From Lachnospiraceae bacterium (GTDB lineage: Bacteria; Bacillota; Clostridia; Lachnospirales; Lachnospiraceae), in the NCBI GenBank assembly GCA_017624835.1, contig JAGAMG010000036.1:1-38064 (forward strand): a stretch of DNA of 38,064 nucleotides. The letters are read 5' to 3'. The notes beneath the pieces were generated by a model. That model did no database searches, was not told the origin of the DNA, and saw only the letters and a list, made by a program, of their open reading frames with translations. Shown piece after piece: positions 1 to 8,784 of the stretch; positions within the stretch are counted from its first letter, which is position 1, and each line of letters begins with the position of its first letter. Both the position numbers and the translations under genes were made by a program.

Positions 1-240
1 CTTGCAGTTTTCCTGCAGAGTCCAATGACAGGTAGTAGCAGCGGAAGTAATGGTAATACCTCTTTCCTGCTCCTGAGCCATCCAGTCCATTGTTGCGGTA
101 CCTTCATGGGTATCACCAATCTTATAGTTAACACCGGTGTAGTAAAGAATACGCTCTGTGGTTGTAGTCTTACCGGCATCGATATGAGCCATGATACCAA
201 TATTTCTGGTTCTCTCTAATGGATATTCTCTTCCAGCCAA
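1..240 (-). CDS. fusA: Elongation factor G, N-terminal 80 residues (cut by window edge)
   Basis: EF-G is the GTPase that moves tRNA and mRNA through the ribosome after peptide bond formation. The visible part holds the N-terminus of the G domain: the P-loop (AHIDAGKTT, about residues 18-26) and the switch I region ([19 protein letters not shown]), typical of clostridial EF-G rather than of ribosome-protection proteins. The start is taken as TTG at 238-240: no upstream ATG fits, the second residues ([14 protein letters not shown]) are the usual EF-G start, and AGGAGG lies 8 bases before the TTG. The gene follows rpsG by 69 bases in the usual rpsL-rpsG-fusA order. The remaining 85 percent of the protein is outside the window. 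Confidence 0.97.
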   Translation of the reverse strand, partial: MAGREYPLERTRNIGIMAHIDAGKTTTTERILYYTGVNYKIGDTHEGTATMDWMAQEQERGITITSAATTCHWTLQENCK

Positions 241-309
241 GATTTTTTCCTCCTAACTTAATGTCAAAACGATAGCCGGGCATACGCCCAAGGCCACTCA
301 ATACGCCGA

Positions 310-810
<501 letters not shown>

Positions 811-926
811 TTACGTTAAATCATCGGTACTCACATGTGTTTCCCCAAGTGTTCGCGCGGTATATCTGCATCACAGAATTCCAACACTGTCTTAGTTGCG
901 TTTAGTGAATCCAAACTTAAAAAGCC

Positions 927-1349
927 TTATTTCTTAGCGTCTTTAGGTCTCTTAGCACCATACTTGGAACGAGCCTGTTTTCTGTTAGCTACACCTGCGG
1001 TATCAAGGGTACCACGGATAATGTGGTATCTGGTACCGGGTAAGTCCTTAACACGACCACCACGGATCAAAACAACGCTATGCTCCTGCAGGTTGTGTCC
1101 TTCTCCGGGAATGTAGCTTGTTACTTCGATTCCGTTAGAAAGACGAACTCTGGCGATTTTTCTAAGAGCAGAGTTAGGCTTCTTAGGAGTTGCTGTCTTA
1201 ACAGCGGTACATACACCACGCTTCTGGGGAGCAGATGCGTTAGTTGCTTTCTTGTGAAGAGAGTTGTAACCCTTCTGGAGAGCAGGTGCAGTAGACTTCT
1301 TTACAGTAGTCTGACGTCCTTTTCTTACTAACTGGTTAAATGTTGGCAT
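927..1349 (-). CDS. rpsL: 30S ribosomal protein S12
   Basis: S12 sits in the decoding centre and affects translational accuracy. The 140-residue protein starts [12 protein letters not shown], has the [11 protein letters not shown] loop and the [12 protein letters not shown] loop, and carries the wild-type lysines at both streptomycin-related positions. The ATG start has AGAGGTG seven bases upstream. It is the first gene of a separate rpsL-rpsG-fusA unit here, because rpoC, its usual upstream neighbour, lies 34 kb away. It has a strong promoter of its own (1430-1458). Confidence 0.98.
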   Translation of the reverse strand: MPTFNQLVRKGRQTTVKKSTAPALQKGYNSLHKKATNASAPQKRGVCTAVKTATPKKPNSALRKIARVRLSNGIEVTSYIPGEGHNLQEHSVVLIRGGRVKDLPGTRYHIIRGTLDTAGVANRKQARSKYGAKRPKDAKK

Positions 1350-1397
1350 TCTGTTTCACCTCTTTCTTAAAAGTATAATAGTTGTTTGTGACACACG

Positions 1398-1452
1398 AAA
1401 AAAATATGCATCCGCGTGCACACTTTGATAGTATACTTGTTTGCGGATGCAT
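1398..1452 (-). terminator. Intrinsic-terminator-like hairpin with an embedded promoter
   Basis: On the minus strand a perfect 10-base stem, ATGCATCCGC (1443-1452) with GCGGATGCAT (1406-1415), is followed by A and then seven T residues (1398-1404). This is the form of a rho-independent terminator and lies just past the rfbD stop. Its loop is unusually long (27 bases) and contains the -10 box of the rpsL promoter. Read-through RNA from rfbD would carry both arms and could terminate. RNA started at the rpsL promoter carries only the 3' arm and would escape. The mechanism is inferred; the symmetry is seen. Confidence 0.6.
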
Positions 1453-1458
1453 TGTCAA
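1430..1458 (-). promoter_or_regulatory. Sigma-A promoter of rpsL-rpsG-fusA
   Basis: TTGACA (1453-1458), exactly 17 bases, then TATACT (1430-1435), reading toward rpsL. Only one base differs from full consensus. Predicted start near 1423, giving a leader of about 75 bases. The spacer overlaps the 5' arm of the terminator-like hairpin. Confidence 0.85.
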
Positions 1459-1484
1459 CTGTTTTTTTCTTGATTTTTCAAGGA

Positions 1485-2342
1485 TTAAAAGAATTTTTCT
1501 TCTCTTAATGCTGCAATATATCTTTTAAGAGCATCCTGCCATTGTGGCAGCTTTTCAAAACCATTCTCAGTAAGCTTTTCCTTGCTCATACGACTATTTG
1601 CAGGACGATTTGCTTTGGCTCCATATTCTTCAGTAGAAACAGGAATCACATTCATTTCAATACCTGCCTCCGCAAAAATAGCACAGGCAAAATCATACCA
1701 TGAACAGATTCCTTCATTCGTGGCATGGTATACGCCATACTTTTCCGTTTGCACCATATCCACTAAAAGTCTCGCCAAATCATAGGTATAAGTAGGTGAA
1801 CCAAATTGGTCATTCACTACACGGATGGTATCATAATTCTTAGACAAATTCAGCATCGTCTTCACAAAGTTCTTTCCATTGATACCAAACACCCATGCAA
1901 TACGAACTATGAAATATTTCTCAAGGATATTTCTGACTGCAAGCTCACCTTCATACTTGGTTTGCCCGTAAACACTTGTAGGACCTGCTTCATCATCGGG
2001 CTCCCATAAATTTTCCCCTTGACCGTTAAACACGTAATCCGTACTAATCTGTATCATCTTAATATCCAGTTCCTTACAGATTTCAGCAATATTCTTAGGT
2101 CCCTCTGCATTTACCTTACGGCAAAGCTCTTCATTTTCCTCCGCCGCATCCACTGCAGTATATGCCGCACAATGAATGACAGCATCCGGTCTTGCTTCCT
2201 TTATTACCTTACTTACGCTGCCGGCGTCTGTAATATCCATTTCGTCAATATCAACACCAATCGCTTCCATACCGCGGTTTTCCAATTCTTTTACCACATC
2301 ATAGCCTAACTGCCCCTTTACTCCCGTTACTAAAACTTTCAT
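1485..2342 (-). CDS. rfbD: dTDP-4-dehydrorhamnose reductase (RmlD family)
   Basis: RmlD reduces dTDP-4-dehydrorhamnose to dTDP-L-rhamnose with NAD(P)H, the last step of rhamnose donor synthesis. The 285-residue protein is a full-length extended SDR: a nucleotide-binding GVKGQLG at residues 7-13, HCAAYTAVD at about 57-65, STDYVF at 100-105, and the catalytic Tyr125-x3-Lys129 in VYGQTKYEGE. The ATG has AAAGGAT upstream, and a near-consensus promoter lies at 2393-2421. No rmlA, rmlB or rmlC is in the window, so the other rhamnose genes must be elsewhere if the pathway is complete. It is divergent from the membrane protein at 2511 and may supply rhamnose to the local surface polymers (inference). 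Confidence 0.92.
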   Translation of the reverse strand: MKVLVTGVKGQLGYDVVKELENRGMEAIGVDIDEMDITDAGSVSKVIKEARPDAVIHCAAYTAVDAAEENEELCRKVNAEGPKNIAEICKELDIKMIQISTDYVFNGQGENLWEPDDEAGPTSVYGQTKYEGELAVRNILEKYFIVRIAWVFGINGKNFVKTMLNLSKNYDTIRVVNDQFGSPTYTYDLARLLVDMVQTEKYGVYHATNEGICSWYDFACAIFAEAGIEMNVIPVSTEEYGAKANRPANSRMSKEKLTENGFEKLPQWQDALKRYIAALREEKFF

Positions 2343-2392
2343 AATTCTATCCTTTCAATAATGTAATAGTATTTAATGTAATGATATTTACT

Positions 2393-2421
2393 ATTATACC
2401 TTTAAACATAAAGCTTGACAA
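2393..2421 (-). promoter_or_regulatory. Promoter of rfbD
   Basis: TTGTCA (2416-2421), 17 bases, TATAAT (2393-2398), reading toward rfbD. It leaves an AT-rich leader of about 45 bases. Confidence 0.8.
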
Positions 2422-2439
2422 CAAAATCAATATTTAAAC

Positions 2440-2468
2440 TTTCAATTTCCTGCCTACTACATTATAAT
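2440..2468 (+). promoter_or_regulatory. Probable promoter of the membrane protein at 2511
   Basis: A perfect TATAAT (2463-2468) with a weak -35 TTTCAA (2440-2445) at 17 bases, about 40 bases before the ATG. The -35 is poor, so the promoter may need help from an activator. Confidence 0.45.
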
Positions 2469-2510
2469 TAGGATAGACTTTATTACGACAACCACTGCGA
2501 GGAATCTATT

Positions 2511-4850
2511 ATGATACAGGAACTGATAAAAAAATCACCAAAAAAATACTTAATCTTCTTACTTGTTATTGAACTTTTATTCTTGTCTTATTCTGTTAAT
2601 TCTCTCTATCAGAATTATGGAACAACAAAAACCTTTGAATTCTCTGCATGGGATTTTTCCAATCGTATCGGAGAATTAAAAGGCAATTCTTTCTATGTTG
2701 ATGATTCCTATATTTTCGACACGGAGGGCAATCTTCTTCCCTCCGGTCTCAAAACCTTTACCTACGGTCCATATGCCGTTCTGACTAAGGGAAGCTATAC
2801 CATTACTCTGCACTATAGCACAGATACTGACGGTAACCAATGCTACCCATTTTCAAACATGCTGTCAAGCTCTCAATTAAAAAGTGCCTATCGAATACCT
2901 CTTTCCAAGGAAAAGAATAGTGTTACCTTTGATTTGCTTTTAGAACAAAACACTAAAGATTTAGAGATTATTACGGAGTATAATGGAACAGGAAACCTTC
3001 GTATTGATAAAATGACGATAACCAAAACCCCTGTTTTCTACATACGCAATATTTTTACCACCTTTGCCGGATGTCTTATAGTGCTTGTAATTTATTACTT
3101 TTATGTTTCAAATAAAGAAAAACGAAAAACGATTTTGGCTCTGACATTAATTATTCTGTCCGCAAGCTATCCGCTATTTACCGACTACATAACCGCAGGA
3201 CACGACCTTCCTTTTCATCTGAATCGAATAGAAGGACTTGCTCAGGGTCTGCAAAGCGGTATTTTTCCGGTCAAAATCCATCCTTTTTGGATAAACGATT
3301 ATGGGTATGCAGTAGGTGTCTTTTATGGAGATGCCTTTTTATACCTGCCGGCTTTCCTTTACTTAGCAGGCTTTACCCTTACAGAAAGCTATAAGGTATA
3401 TGTATTTCTAATCAATTTGGCTACCGTTTTATTCTCCTGGAAATGCTTTGAGAGAATTTTCAAAAGCAATAATTTCGGAATATTAGCAGCGTTTTTATAT
3501 ACACTGGCTCCTTATCGTTTAAGTAATATGTATTTAAGAGCCTCTGTCGGAGAATACACCGCACTAACCTTCTTACCCATAGTTTTATATGGATTTTATA
3601 AGATTTTTACTGAGGACTATACTCAAAAGGACTATTGGAAAAACTTTCTCCTTCCCGCCCTGGGGCTAACCGGTATTATCCAATGCCATATTATCAGCTG
3701 TGAGATGGTAGGAATTTTCATTATTATAATCTGTCTTATTATGCTAAACAGAATATGTAAATTACGGGTTTTTTTGACCTTATGCCTGGCTGCTTTCACT
3801 ACCCTGTTGTTAAATTTAGGATTTCTGATTCCTTTTCTCAACTACTTCGGCGGTGATTTTGTTATGAATTCAGAAAGCTTTAACAGCGTCCCCATACAGG
3901 CCTCCGGAGCCTACATTCCTCAGCTTTTTGCAATATTTAACAATGGCGTGGGCAGTTCCTCCTCCACTGCCAGCGGCATGGCAGGAGAAATGCCTTTAGG
4001 CATAGGTTTTGCTCTATTCCTTGGATTGTTACTGTTTTTTTATATCCGTTTTTGTGACTCCAAAACAAAGGAAACCGGCATCTTTCATAATTTTATCAAC
4101 CTGTCAGCCCTATTGACTGTTTTGGCTCTCTTTATGTCAACAAACAGTTTTCCTTGGAATACCATTGCCAATATTAGCGAATTATTAAAAAAGCTGGTAC
4201 ATAACATGCAGTTCCCCTGGCGTTTCCTGACGATTACAACACTGTTTTCCGTAATCATTACCGCCTATGCACTACAGCTTACCCGTAAATATTACTCCCG
4301 GGAAACATTTATCAGAATGCTTTCCATAATAACTTGTTTTCTTGTAATATCAACCTCTTGGTTTTATTACGAAATTCTAAATGAAAATATCCCTTTACGC
4401 TATTTTAATTCCACTGATTTAAATAGTATGCTGATAGGTTCAGAGGAATATCTGCCGGAAGACACCAATATTTCGGAACTGCCCGACGGCGTACCGCTCC
4501 CGGGTGAGGGTGTTGAAATCCAAAGCTTCACCAAAAACGGAACCACCATCCGGCTACAGGTAACCTCCCATGCTTCCGACAGCCATGTAGACCTTCCGCT
4601 TTTATATTATGACGGTTACGTGGCAACCTCCGATACCACTTCACTATCTCTTCAAAGGGGCAAAAATAATGTCATTCGTTTAGATATTCCGGCAAACTTC
4701 AATGGCATTGTGACCATAGCCTTCCGTGAACCGTTATCCTGGCGAATCGGTGAATTAATTTCTGCCATCACAGCTTTGGGCATAATAATAGGACTGCTTG
4801 TAACAGTCCCAAGTAAAGCTAAACAAAAGTATAATCATCCCGTGGATTAA
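2511..4850 (+). CDS. Large polytopic membrane protein, PTPS-related / GT-C-like
   Basis: A 779-residue protein with one N-terminal membrane helix (about residues 14-34), an extracytoplasmic beta-rich stretch (about 35-175), a block of many membrane helices, and a second extracytoplasmic stretch (about 640-745) before a final helix. The loop after the first helices of the block carries GHDLPFHLNRIEGLAQGL, typical of the membrane family named '6-pyruvoyl-tetrahydropterin synthase-related domain' (PF10131), whose topology resembles GT-C glycosyltransferases and YfhO. Such proteins are thought to transfer sugars from lipid carriers outside the membrane; the exact reaction is unknown. GAGGAA precedes the ATG by 6 bases. 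Its 3' end overlaps the convergent PTPS-like gene by 32 bases, and it is the only plus-strand gene before 12 kb. Confidence 0.75.
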   Translation: MIQELIKKSPKKYLIFLLVIELLFLSYSVNSLYQNYGTTKTFEFSAWDFSNRIGELKGNSFYVDDSYIFDTEGNLLPSGLKTFTYGPYAVLTKGSYTITLHYSTDTDGNQCYPFSNMLSSSQLKSAYRIPLSKEKNSVTFDLLLEQNTKDLEIITEYNGTGNLRIDKMTITKTPVFYIRNIFTTFAGCLIVLVIYYFYVSNKEKRKTILALTLIILSASYPLFTDYITAGHDLPFHLNRIEGLAQGLQSGIFPVKIHPFWINDYGYAVGVFYGDAFLYLPAFLYLAGFTLTESYKVYVFLINLATVLFSWKCFERIFKSNNFGILAAFLYTLAPYRLSNMYLRASVGEYTALTFLPIVLYGFYKIFTEDYTQKDYWKNFLLPALGLTGIIQCHIISCEMVGIFIIIICLIMLNRICKLRVFLTLCLAAFTTLLLNLGFLIPFLNYFGGDFVMNSESFNSVPIQASGAYIPQLFAIFNNGVGSSSSTASGMAGEMPLGIGFALFLGLLLFFYIRFCDSKTKETGIFHNFINLSALLTVLALFMSTNSFPWNTIANISELLKKLVHNMQFPWRFLTITTLFSVIITAYALQLTRKYYSRETFIRMLSIITCFLVISTSWFYYEILNENIPLRYFNSTDLNSMLIGSEEYLPEDTNISELPDGVPLPGEGVEIQSFTKNGTTIRLQVTSHASDSHVDLPLLYYDGYVATSDTTSLSLQRGKNNVIRLDIPANFNGIVTIAFREPLSWRIGELISAITALGIIIGLLVTVPSKAKQKYNHPVD

Positions 4851-5208
4851 TTCCACTTACTTGATAAACCCGGGAAGGGGTTTCGCTTAATTCCAAAATT
4901 AAAAGCATCCAACCCCTTTCCCATAATTCTTTTCTCAGATATTCAAAGAAATAATCCCCTACATTTTCTAATGTAGGATTAATGACATTAAAAGGCGGCA
5001 AATTATTCATGTATTTGTCCTGATACCTATCCAACACACCAGTAACACATTTCTCAATTTCAGAAAAACTTACAAATACATTCTCCTCCACAGCCATCCC
5101 AATGCAGATTTCCCAGGTATGAGAGTGAATCGCTCCAATTTTCCCATTGATTTCCACGGAATGATTCATATTCAGGTAGAATTTGTACTTGTACTGTCTG
5201 TATAACAT
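4819..5208 (-). CDS. 6-pyruvoyl-tetrahydropterin synthase-like protein, exosortase-associated
   Basis: A 129-residue T-fold protein of the PTPS/QueD superfamily. The zinc ligands are kept as His16, His28 and His30 (NMNH ... AIHSHTWE, where enzymes have HGH), and the PTLENVGDYFF helix matches the family. The catalytic cysteine normally found a few residues before the HxH motif is absent, so ordinary pterin or queuosine chemistry is unlikely. PTPS-related proteins of this kind are known partners of the Gram-positive exosortase XrtG. It is translated from a strong GGAGGAG site inside the 3' end of the glycosyltransferase gene (37-base overlap), and it is the last gene of the module. Confidence 0.8.
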   Translation of the reverse strand: MLYRQYKYKFYLNMNHSVEINGKIGAIHSHTWEICIGMAVEENVFVSFSEIEKCVTGVLDRYQDKYMNNLPPFNVINPTLENVGDYFFEYLRKELWERGWMLLILELSETPSRVYQVSGINPRDDYTFV

Positions 5209-6584
5209 TCTGTCTCCTCCGATTCTTCAATCAATGCCTTAATCCACTTTCTTATTACTCTGAGTATTTCAAAATCAAGCCAAAATGTGTCAAATGCTTC
5301 CTTCATTTCTTCCGTAAAGGTCTTTGTCTTCCACGTACTTTTTCTTTTGAGGGAATTAATAATTCCTGCAAAACGTATAAAAAAAGCAAACATATTATAA
5401 AGAGGCAATAATATTACATATCCGATTTTTCTTCCATAGTACTTTTGAATATCCTTGAAAGGATGCAAAAAGGATACTACATTTCCATAATACAAAAGCG
5501 CGCCAAAGACATATAACGCATAGATTAACAGGGATGCAATAATAATGTTGCCAAAACTATAATTTACACATCCTAATGCAATCAATGCAAAATACCAAAT
5601 CAAACGGGGAAAAGCAAATGTATGATCCTGAATCAGTACACGCAGGCTGGAATTCCAAAAAAACCCGGTAATAGGATTTTTCAGTTGGTCTTTCATAAAC
5701 ATACTGCTAACTTCCAATTCACCAATTTGCCAACGCTGTCTCTGTGTATAAAATTTATTTACGCTTTCAATGGGATCTACCATAAATATAGCATCATGAC
5801 AAAATTGCACTCTCTTTTTTAAAATATCCTTAATCTGAAAAGCTAAATGCGCATCTTCACAAATTGTATTTGTATTGTACAGAAACGTTTTCAAAAGAAC
5901 TGACTTGCGAAAAGCGGAAAATGCTCCGGATAATGTAAAAAGGCTATGAAACTGAGATTCCAAATTGCGCCCCGCCAAAAATGCATGTGCATACTCTACA
6001 AATTCCAATTTTTGAAACTGCCTCAGCCAAAAGCTTTTCGTCTTTTCAATCAATGCCGGCTCAATCAAAATCGCTCCTGTCATACTTACAATTTCAGGAT
6101 AATTTTCAAAACGCCTGACCATATTGGTAAGGGCATCCTTTTGCAAAATACCATCACTGTCAATATTAATAATATACTTTCCATTGCTATTAAAAATGGC
6201 CTTGTTTAAAGCCTTTGACTTCCCTTGTCTGGAGTACATCCACCACATTCCCAAATCCGGAAAATCAATCTGCGCTTTTTGGAAAATCTCAAAGCTATTA
6301 TCCTTTGACCCATTATCAACCAGCAATACCTCGATACATTCATTAGGGTAAGTCGACTCATGCACGGACTGAATGCATCGATACAGAGTTGCATGTGAAT
6401 TATATACCGGAATAATCAATGTAATAACGGGTTTAAATTCAGACATATTCCTTTCACGATACCACAGGAATATTTTTTTCCAAAGCAACACTATCGAATT
6501 CACTATATTCGGAACAATTTCCACTACCAAAGGAATAATAACCCAAGCCGCCCAATAACAAATAATACTGGTCATTTTAGTCAT
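5172..6584 (-). CDS. XrtG-associated family 2 glycosyltransferase
   Basis: A 470-residue membrane glycosyltransferase. An N-terminal helix pair (about residues 8-38) precedes a GT-A domain with IIPVYN at 57-62, VDNGSKD near 89-95, the metal-binding DSD at 142-144, the catalytic ED at 243-244 and QRQRW at 281-285. This pattern is found in processive GT2 enzymes such as hyaluronan or cellulose synthases. Further helices follow (about 315-390). The gene overlaps xrtG by 8 bases upstream and the PTPS-like gene downstream. This matches the glycosyltransferase family known to accompany Gram-positive exosortases. The sugar and acceptor are not known; a glycan attached to the sorted protein is one possibility. 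Confidence 0.85.
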   Translation of the reverse strand: MTKMTSIICYWAAWVIIPLVVEIVPNIVNSIVLLWKKIFLWYRERNMSEFKPVITLIIPVYNSHATLYRCIQSVHESTYPNECIEVLLVDNGSKDNSFEIFQKAQIDFPDLGMWWMYSRQGKSKALNKAIFNSNGKYIINIDSDGILQKDALTNMVRRFENYPEIVSMTGAILIEPALIEKTKSFWLRQFQKLEFVEYAHAFLAGRNLESQFHSLFTLSGAFSAFRKSVLLKTFLYNTNTICEDAHLAFQIKDILKKRVQFCHDAIFMVDPIESVNKFYTQRQRWQIGELEVSSMFMKDQLKNPITGFFWNSSLRVLIQDHTFAFPRLIWYFALIALGCVNYSFGNIIIASLLIYALYVFGALLYYGNVVSFLHPFKDIQKYYGRKIGYVILLPLYNMFAFFIRFAGIINSLKRKSTWKTKTFTEEMKEAFDTFWLDFEILRVIRKWIKALIEESEETECYTDSTSTNST

Positions 6585-7167
6585 TGTAACTAAACTCTCC
6601 TATTCGTTGTTGCCGTATCTGCCTTCTGGTAAACACATAAAAATATAATGTAATCGCAAACAAATAAAACACCATTCTACCCACAATCGTATGTGCCAGA
6701 TAGTATATATCATTACCACCTATATGAATCATGACACATATTATCGTAAGACGCAGAACATTTGCAAAAAGAACTCCTACAACACCCAAAAATCCTATCA
6801 CAATCTTTTCTTTCCAATTGTACGCCTGAAAAAAAATCAACAATGACAAAAATACTAATATCTCTATCAGACCGGCGCATTCAAAATCAACATATAGTGA
6901 TACCGGTCCTTTTTCTGCTTCTATAAATAGGATTCCATAGCTTGCATGAGCAGAAAAGATTCCTGTCATACGTCCCACGGCTCCGGTCAGATGGCAAACC
7001 AATTTGGCAAGCGGTGCCGTAAGAATCGGTTCTAAAATAATAAAACAAAATATAAACAACCCTGCTCCTCCTACAAAGAAGTAGAAGAAGCTCTGCTTTT
7101 TTCTCTGAAATATACTTATTGCATATATCCAGATAATTATAAACAGCAGTAACATCATCAAATTCAT
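6577..7167 (-). CDS. xrtG: Exosortase family protein XrtG
   Basis: A 196-residue integral membrane transpeptidase-like protein of the exosortase/archaeosortase superfamily. The predicted catalytic residues are all present: Cys97 in FECAGL, Arg139 in ANVLRLT and His159 in AHTIVG. At least six hydrophobic segments surround them. Exosortases cleave and re-anchor proteins that bear a C-terminal sorting signal. Here the likely substrate, with a Firmicu-CTERM-like tail, is two genes upstream (7603-8784). It lies 2 bases after the PTPS-like gene stop and overlaps the next gene by 8 bases, so it is translationally coupled. Confidence 0.9.
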   Translation of the reverse strand: MNLMMLLLFIIIWIYAISIFQRKKQSFFYFFVGGAGLFIFCFIILEPILTAPLAKLVCHLTGAVGRMTGIFSAHASYGILFIEAEKGPVSLYVDFECAGLIEILVFLSLLIFFQAYNWKEKIVIGFLGVVGVLFANVLRLTIICVMIHIGGNDIYYLAHTIVGRMVFYLFAITLYFYVFTRRQIRQQRIGEFSYND

Positions 7168-7169
7168 TT

Positions 7170-7619
7170 TTATACCACAGCTTTCCTACACTCCGACTCT
7201 ACCTGCTTTTTGTACCTGGCAAATTCCTCATCAGAAACCCAATGATAAGTATCTCCGAGCAAACACCTTCTGCCTAATATATATCGAGCAGTGGGGCTGT
7301 CCCCCACCTCTATCTGCAACAAATCCATGCCATGCTCTTCTGCAATTTTCTCCATATCATAATACAAGGTTTCGCAAATCACTTCCACTGTCGGTATTTT
7401 CTCTTTGAAATTTTCCAACTCATTCAGATACTTTCCGGTATACTGTTTCAAGTAACTCTTCAATTTACCTTCGCATCGATTCTGCTTATCTTCATTCAAT
7501 TCCACAATCTCCATCCATAATATTACCAAAAAAGAATGGGCATGCTTTCCCGCTTCCGTCTCCGGAGTAATATTATGTACGGCATTAAAATGAAACTGCC
7601 ATTTATACGCTCTTCCCAT
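7170..7619 (-). CDS. Second 6-pyruvoyl-tetrahydropterin synthase-like protein
   Basis: A PTPS/QueD-superfamily protein of 149 residues from the chosen ATG. The zinc ligands are visible in NAVHN and KHAHSF (the first His at about residue 15, the HxH at about 26 and 28), but no cysteine stands at the usual catalytic place. The ATG at 7617-7619 is preferred to one 33 bases upstream because AAAAGGAT lies directly before it while the upstream ATG has no ribosome binding site. This start leaves a 17-base overlap with the substrate gene. It differs strongly from the copy at 4819, so the two are not a recent duplication. Its role in the exosortase module is unknown. Confidence 0.78.
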   Translation of the reverse strand: MGRAYKWQFHFNAVHNITPETEAGKHAHSFLVILWMEIVELNEDKQNRCEGKLKSYLKQYTGKYLNELENFKEKIPTVEVICETLYYDMEKIAEEHGMDLLQIEVGDSPTARYILGRRCLLGDTYHWVSDEEFARYKKQVESECRKAVV

Positions 7620-8784
7620 CCGAATCCTTTTCTTTCTTACGTTTTTTTTCATATTGCTTCAATAATACAGTACTTCCCGGAATAACCAAAAGTGCTGCTC
7701 CGGCAGTTACCAGAGGGAAAGTGCTTGCTCCGGAAGCGGTAATACTACGATACATCAGATTATAGGTAAAAAATTCTATAGTTCCTATATTTTCAATATC
7801 AACATTCTCATTTTGGTAAGCAAACTGCTCCAATGGAATCATCAATTCTATTTCTGCATTTCTATTATCCTCATATTTCGTCAGATATGCCAACGAACCA
7901 TCTACATGTTGACCGGACATCCATGGATTTCTGTGTACCACATTTATTTGATGTGTTCCCACATCCAGTCCATCTAATTTTCCGGTAATATTTCGTCCAT
8001 CATCATATTCCAACTGAAATGCAGACATCTGGCCATCTATAGTAAAACGATAGTCGTTTCCGTTTACATCATCCCAATATGCGGTGGCAAATACAATATG
8101 TAAATATACATTCGTTCCATCGCAGTATAGCTGCATCTTATGTCTTACATTAACATCATACTCTCCTACGGGAGTCTTATAACATTGACCGTCAAACCAC
8201 ATTCCCCAATACCAGCAGTTATCAGAGTTATCATAGTTATATTCATAAGAGCAGGGCAGGCTATCCCAATCAATTCCCAGCATTGCGCTTGTTTCATGCT
8301 CCACCGGCTCAATATAAGCAGCAATACCAAAGGAATTCATGGTACTTACCGGTTGCTGCTCAATAGCCGTTGCCAATACTTCAACCGGCTCCGGGCCCAT
8401 ACTGATAGATAAATATATTTTTTCAGCCTCAGACACGGATACTTCACCAACAGGAGACTGCTCATACACTACATCCAAAGGGACTTCCGCGGAATAGGCA
8501 TAGGACTTAATAATTTCTATTTGCTTCCCTTCCGGCAAAACTACCTCTTCCAACGTGGCAATCGCTTCCGCCTCGGTCATTCCCGTCACATCTGCAATAT
8601 GTACAGAGCTAGTAACTACAGGGGCAGGACTCACCATGGAAGGATTCACGGTAGAAGGAGCTACAGTAGGCGTTTCTACCACTGTATCACCGGAACTTAC
8701 AGTTTCATAATTCATGATTTCCTGTGCGCTTACAGGCATGGAAAAAAATAATGCACCGACGAATATGAAAACCAGCTTTTTCAT
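7603..8784 (-). CDS. Secreted PASTA protein with Firmicu-CTERM-like sorting tail, probable XrtG substrate
   Basis: A 393-residue exported protein. It has a signal peptide (residues 1-20, cleavage probably after MPVSA), a Thr/Pro/Val/Ser-rich linker, a PASTA-like domain (about 62-131, VTGMTEAEAIATLEE to LSISMGP), a Cys- and Trp-containing domain (about 165-345), and a C-terminal tail of ASGAS motif (about 350-354), hydrophobic segment and a very basic end (KKRKKEK). The tail architecture is that of the Firmicu-CTERM signal recognised by XrtG, and xrtG lies close by in the same operon. PASTA domains often bind cell-wall muropeptides. AAGGAGGG precedes the ATG, which overlaps the upstream stop as ATGA. 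The function of the middle domain is not known. Confidence 0.82.
   Translation of the reverse strand: MKKLVFIFVGALFFSMPVSAQEIMNYETVSSGDTVVETPTVAPSTVNPSMVSPAPVVTSSVHIADVTGMTEAEAIATLEEVVLPEGKQIEIIKSYAYSAEVPLDVVYEQSPVGEVSVSEAEKIYLSISMGPEPVEVLATAIEQQPVSTMNSFGIAAYIEPVEHETSAMLGIDWDSLPCSYEYNYDNSDNCWYWGMWFDGQCYKTPVGEYDVNVRHKMQLYCDGTNVYLHIVFATAYWDDVNGNDYRFTIDGQMSAFQLEYDDGRNITGKLDGLDVGTHQINVVHRNPWMSGQHVDGSLAYLTKYEDNRNAEIELMIPLEQFAYQNENVDIENIGTIEFFTYNLMYRSITASGASTFPLVTAGAALLVIPGSTVLLKQYEKKRKKEKDSDGKSV

Noticed and set aside
1485-2342. A complete dTDP-rhamnose operon.
   Set aside because: Only the reductase is present; no rmlA, rmlB or rmlC in the window.
2414-2419. TTGACA on the plus strand as the -35 box of the gene at 2511.
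   Set aside because: No -10 box at 16-18 bases; the site is better explained as part of the minus-strand rfbD promoter, while the nearest plus-strand TATAAT is 43 bases away.
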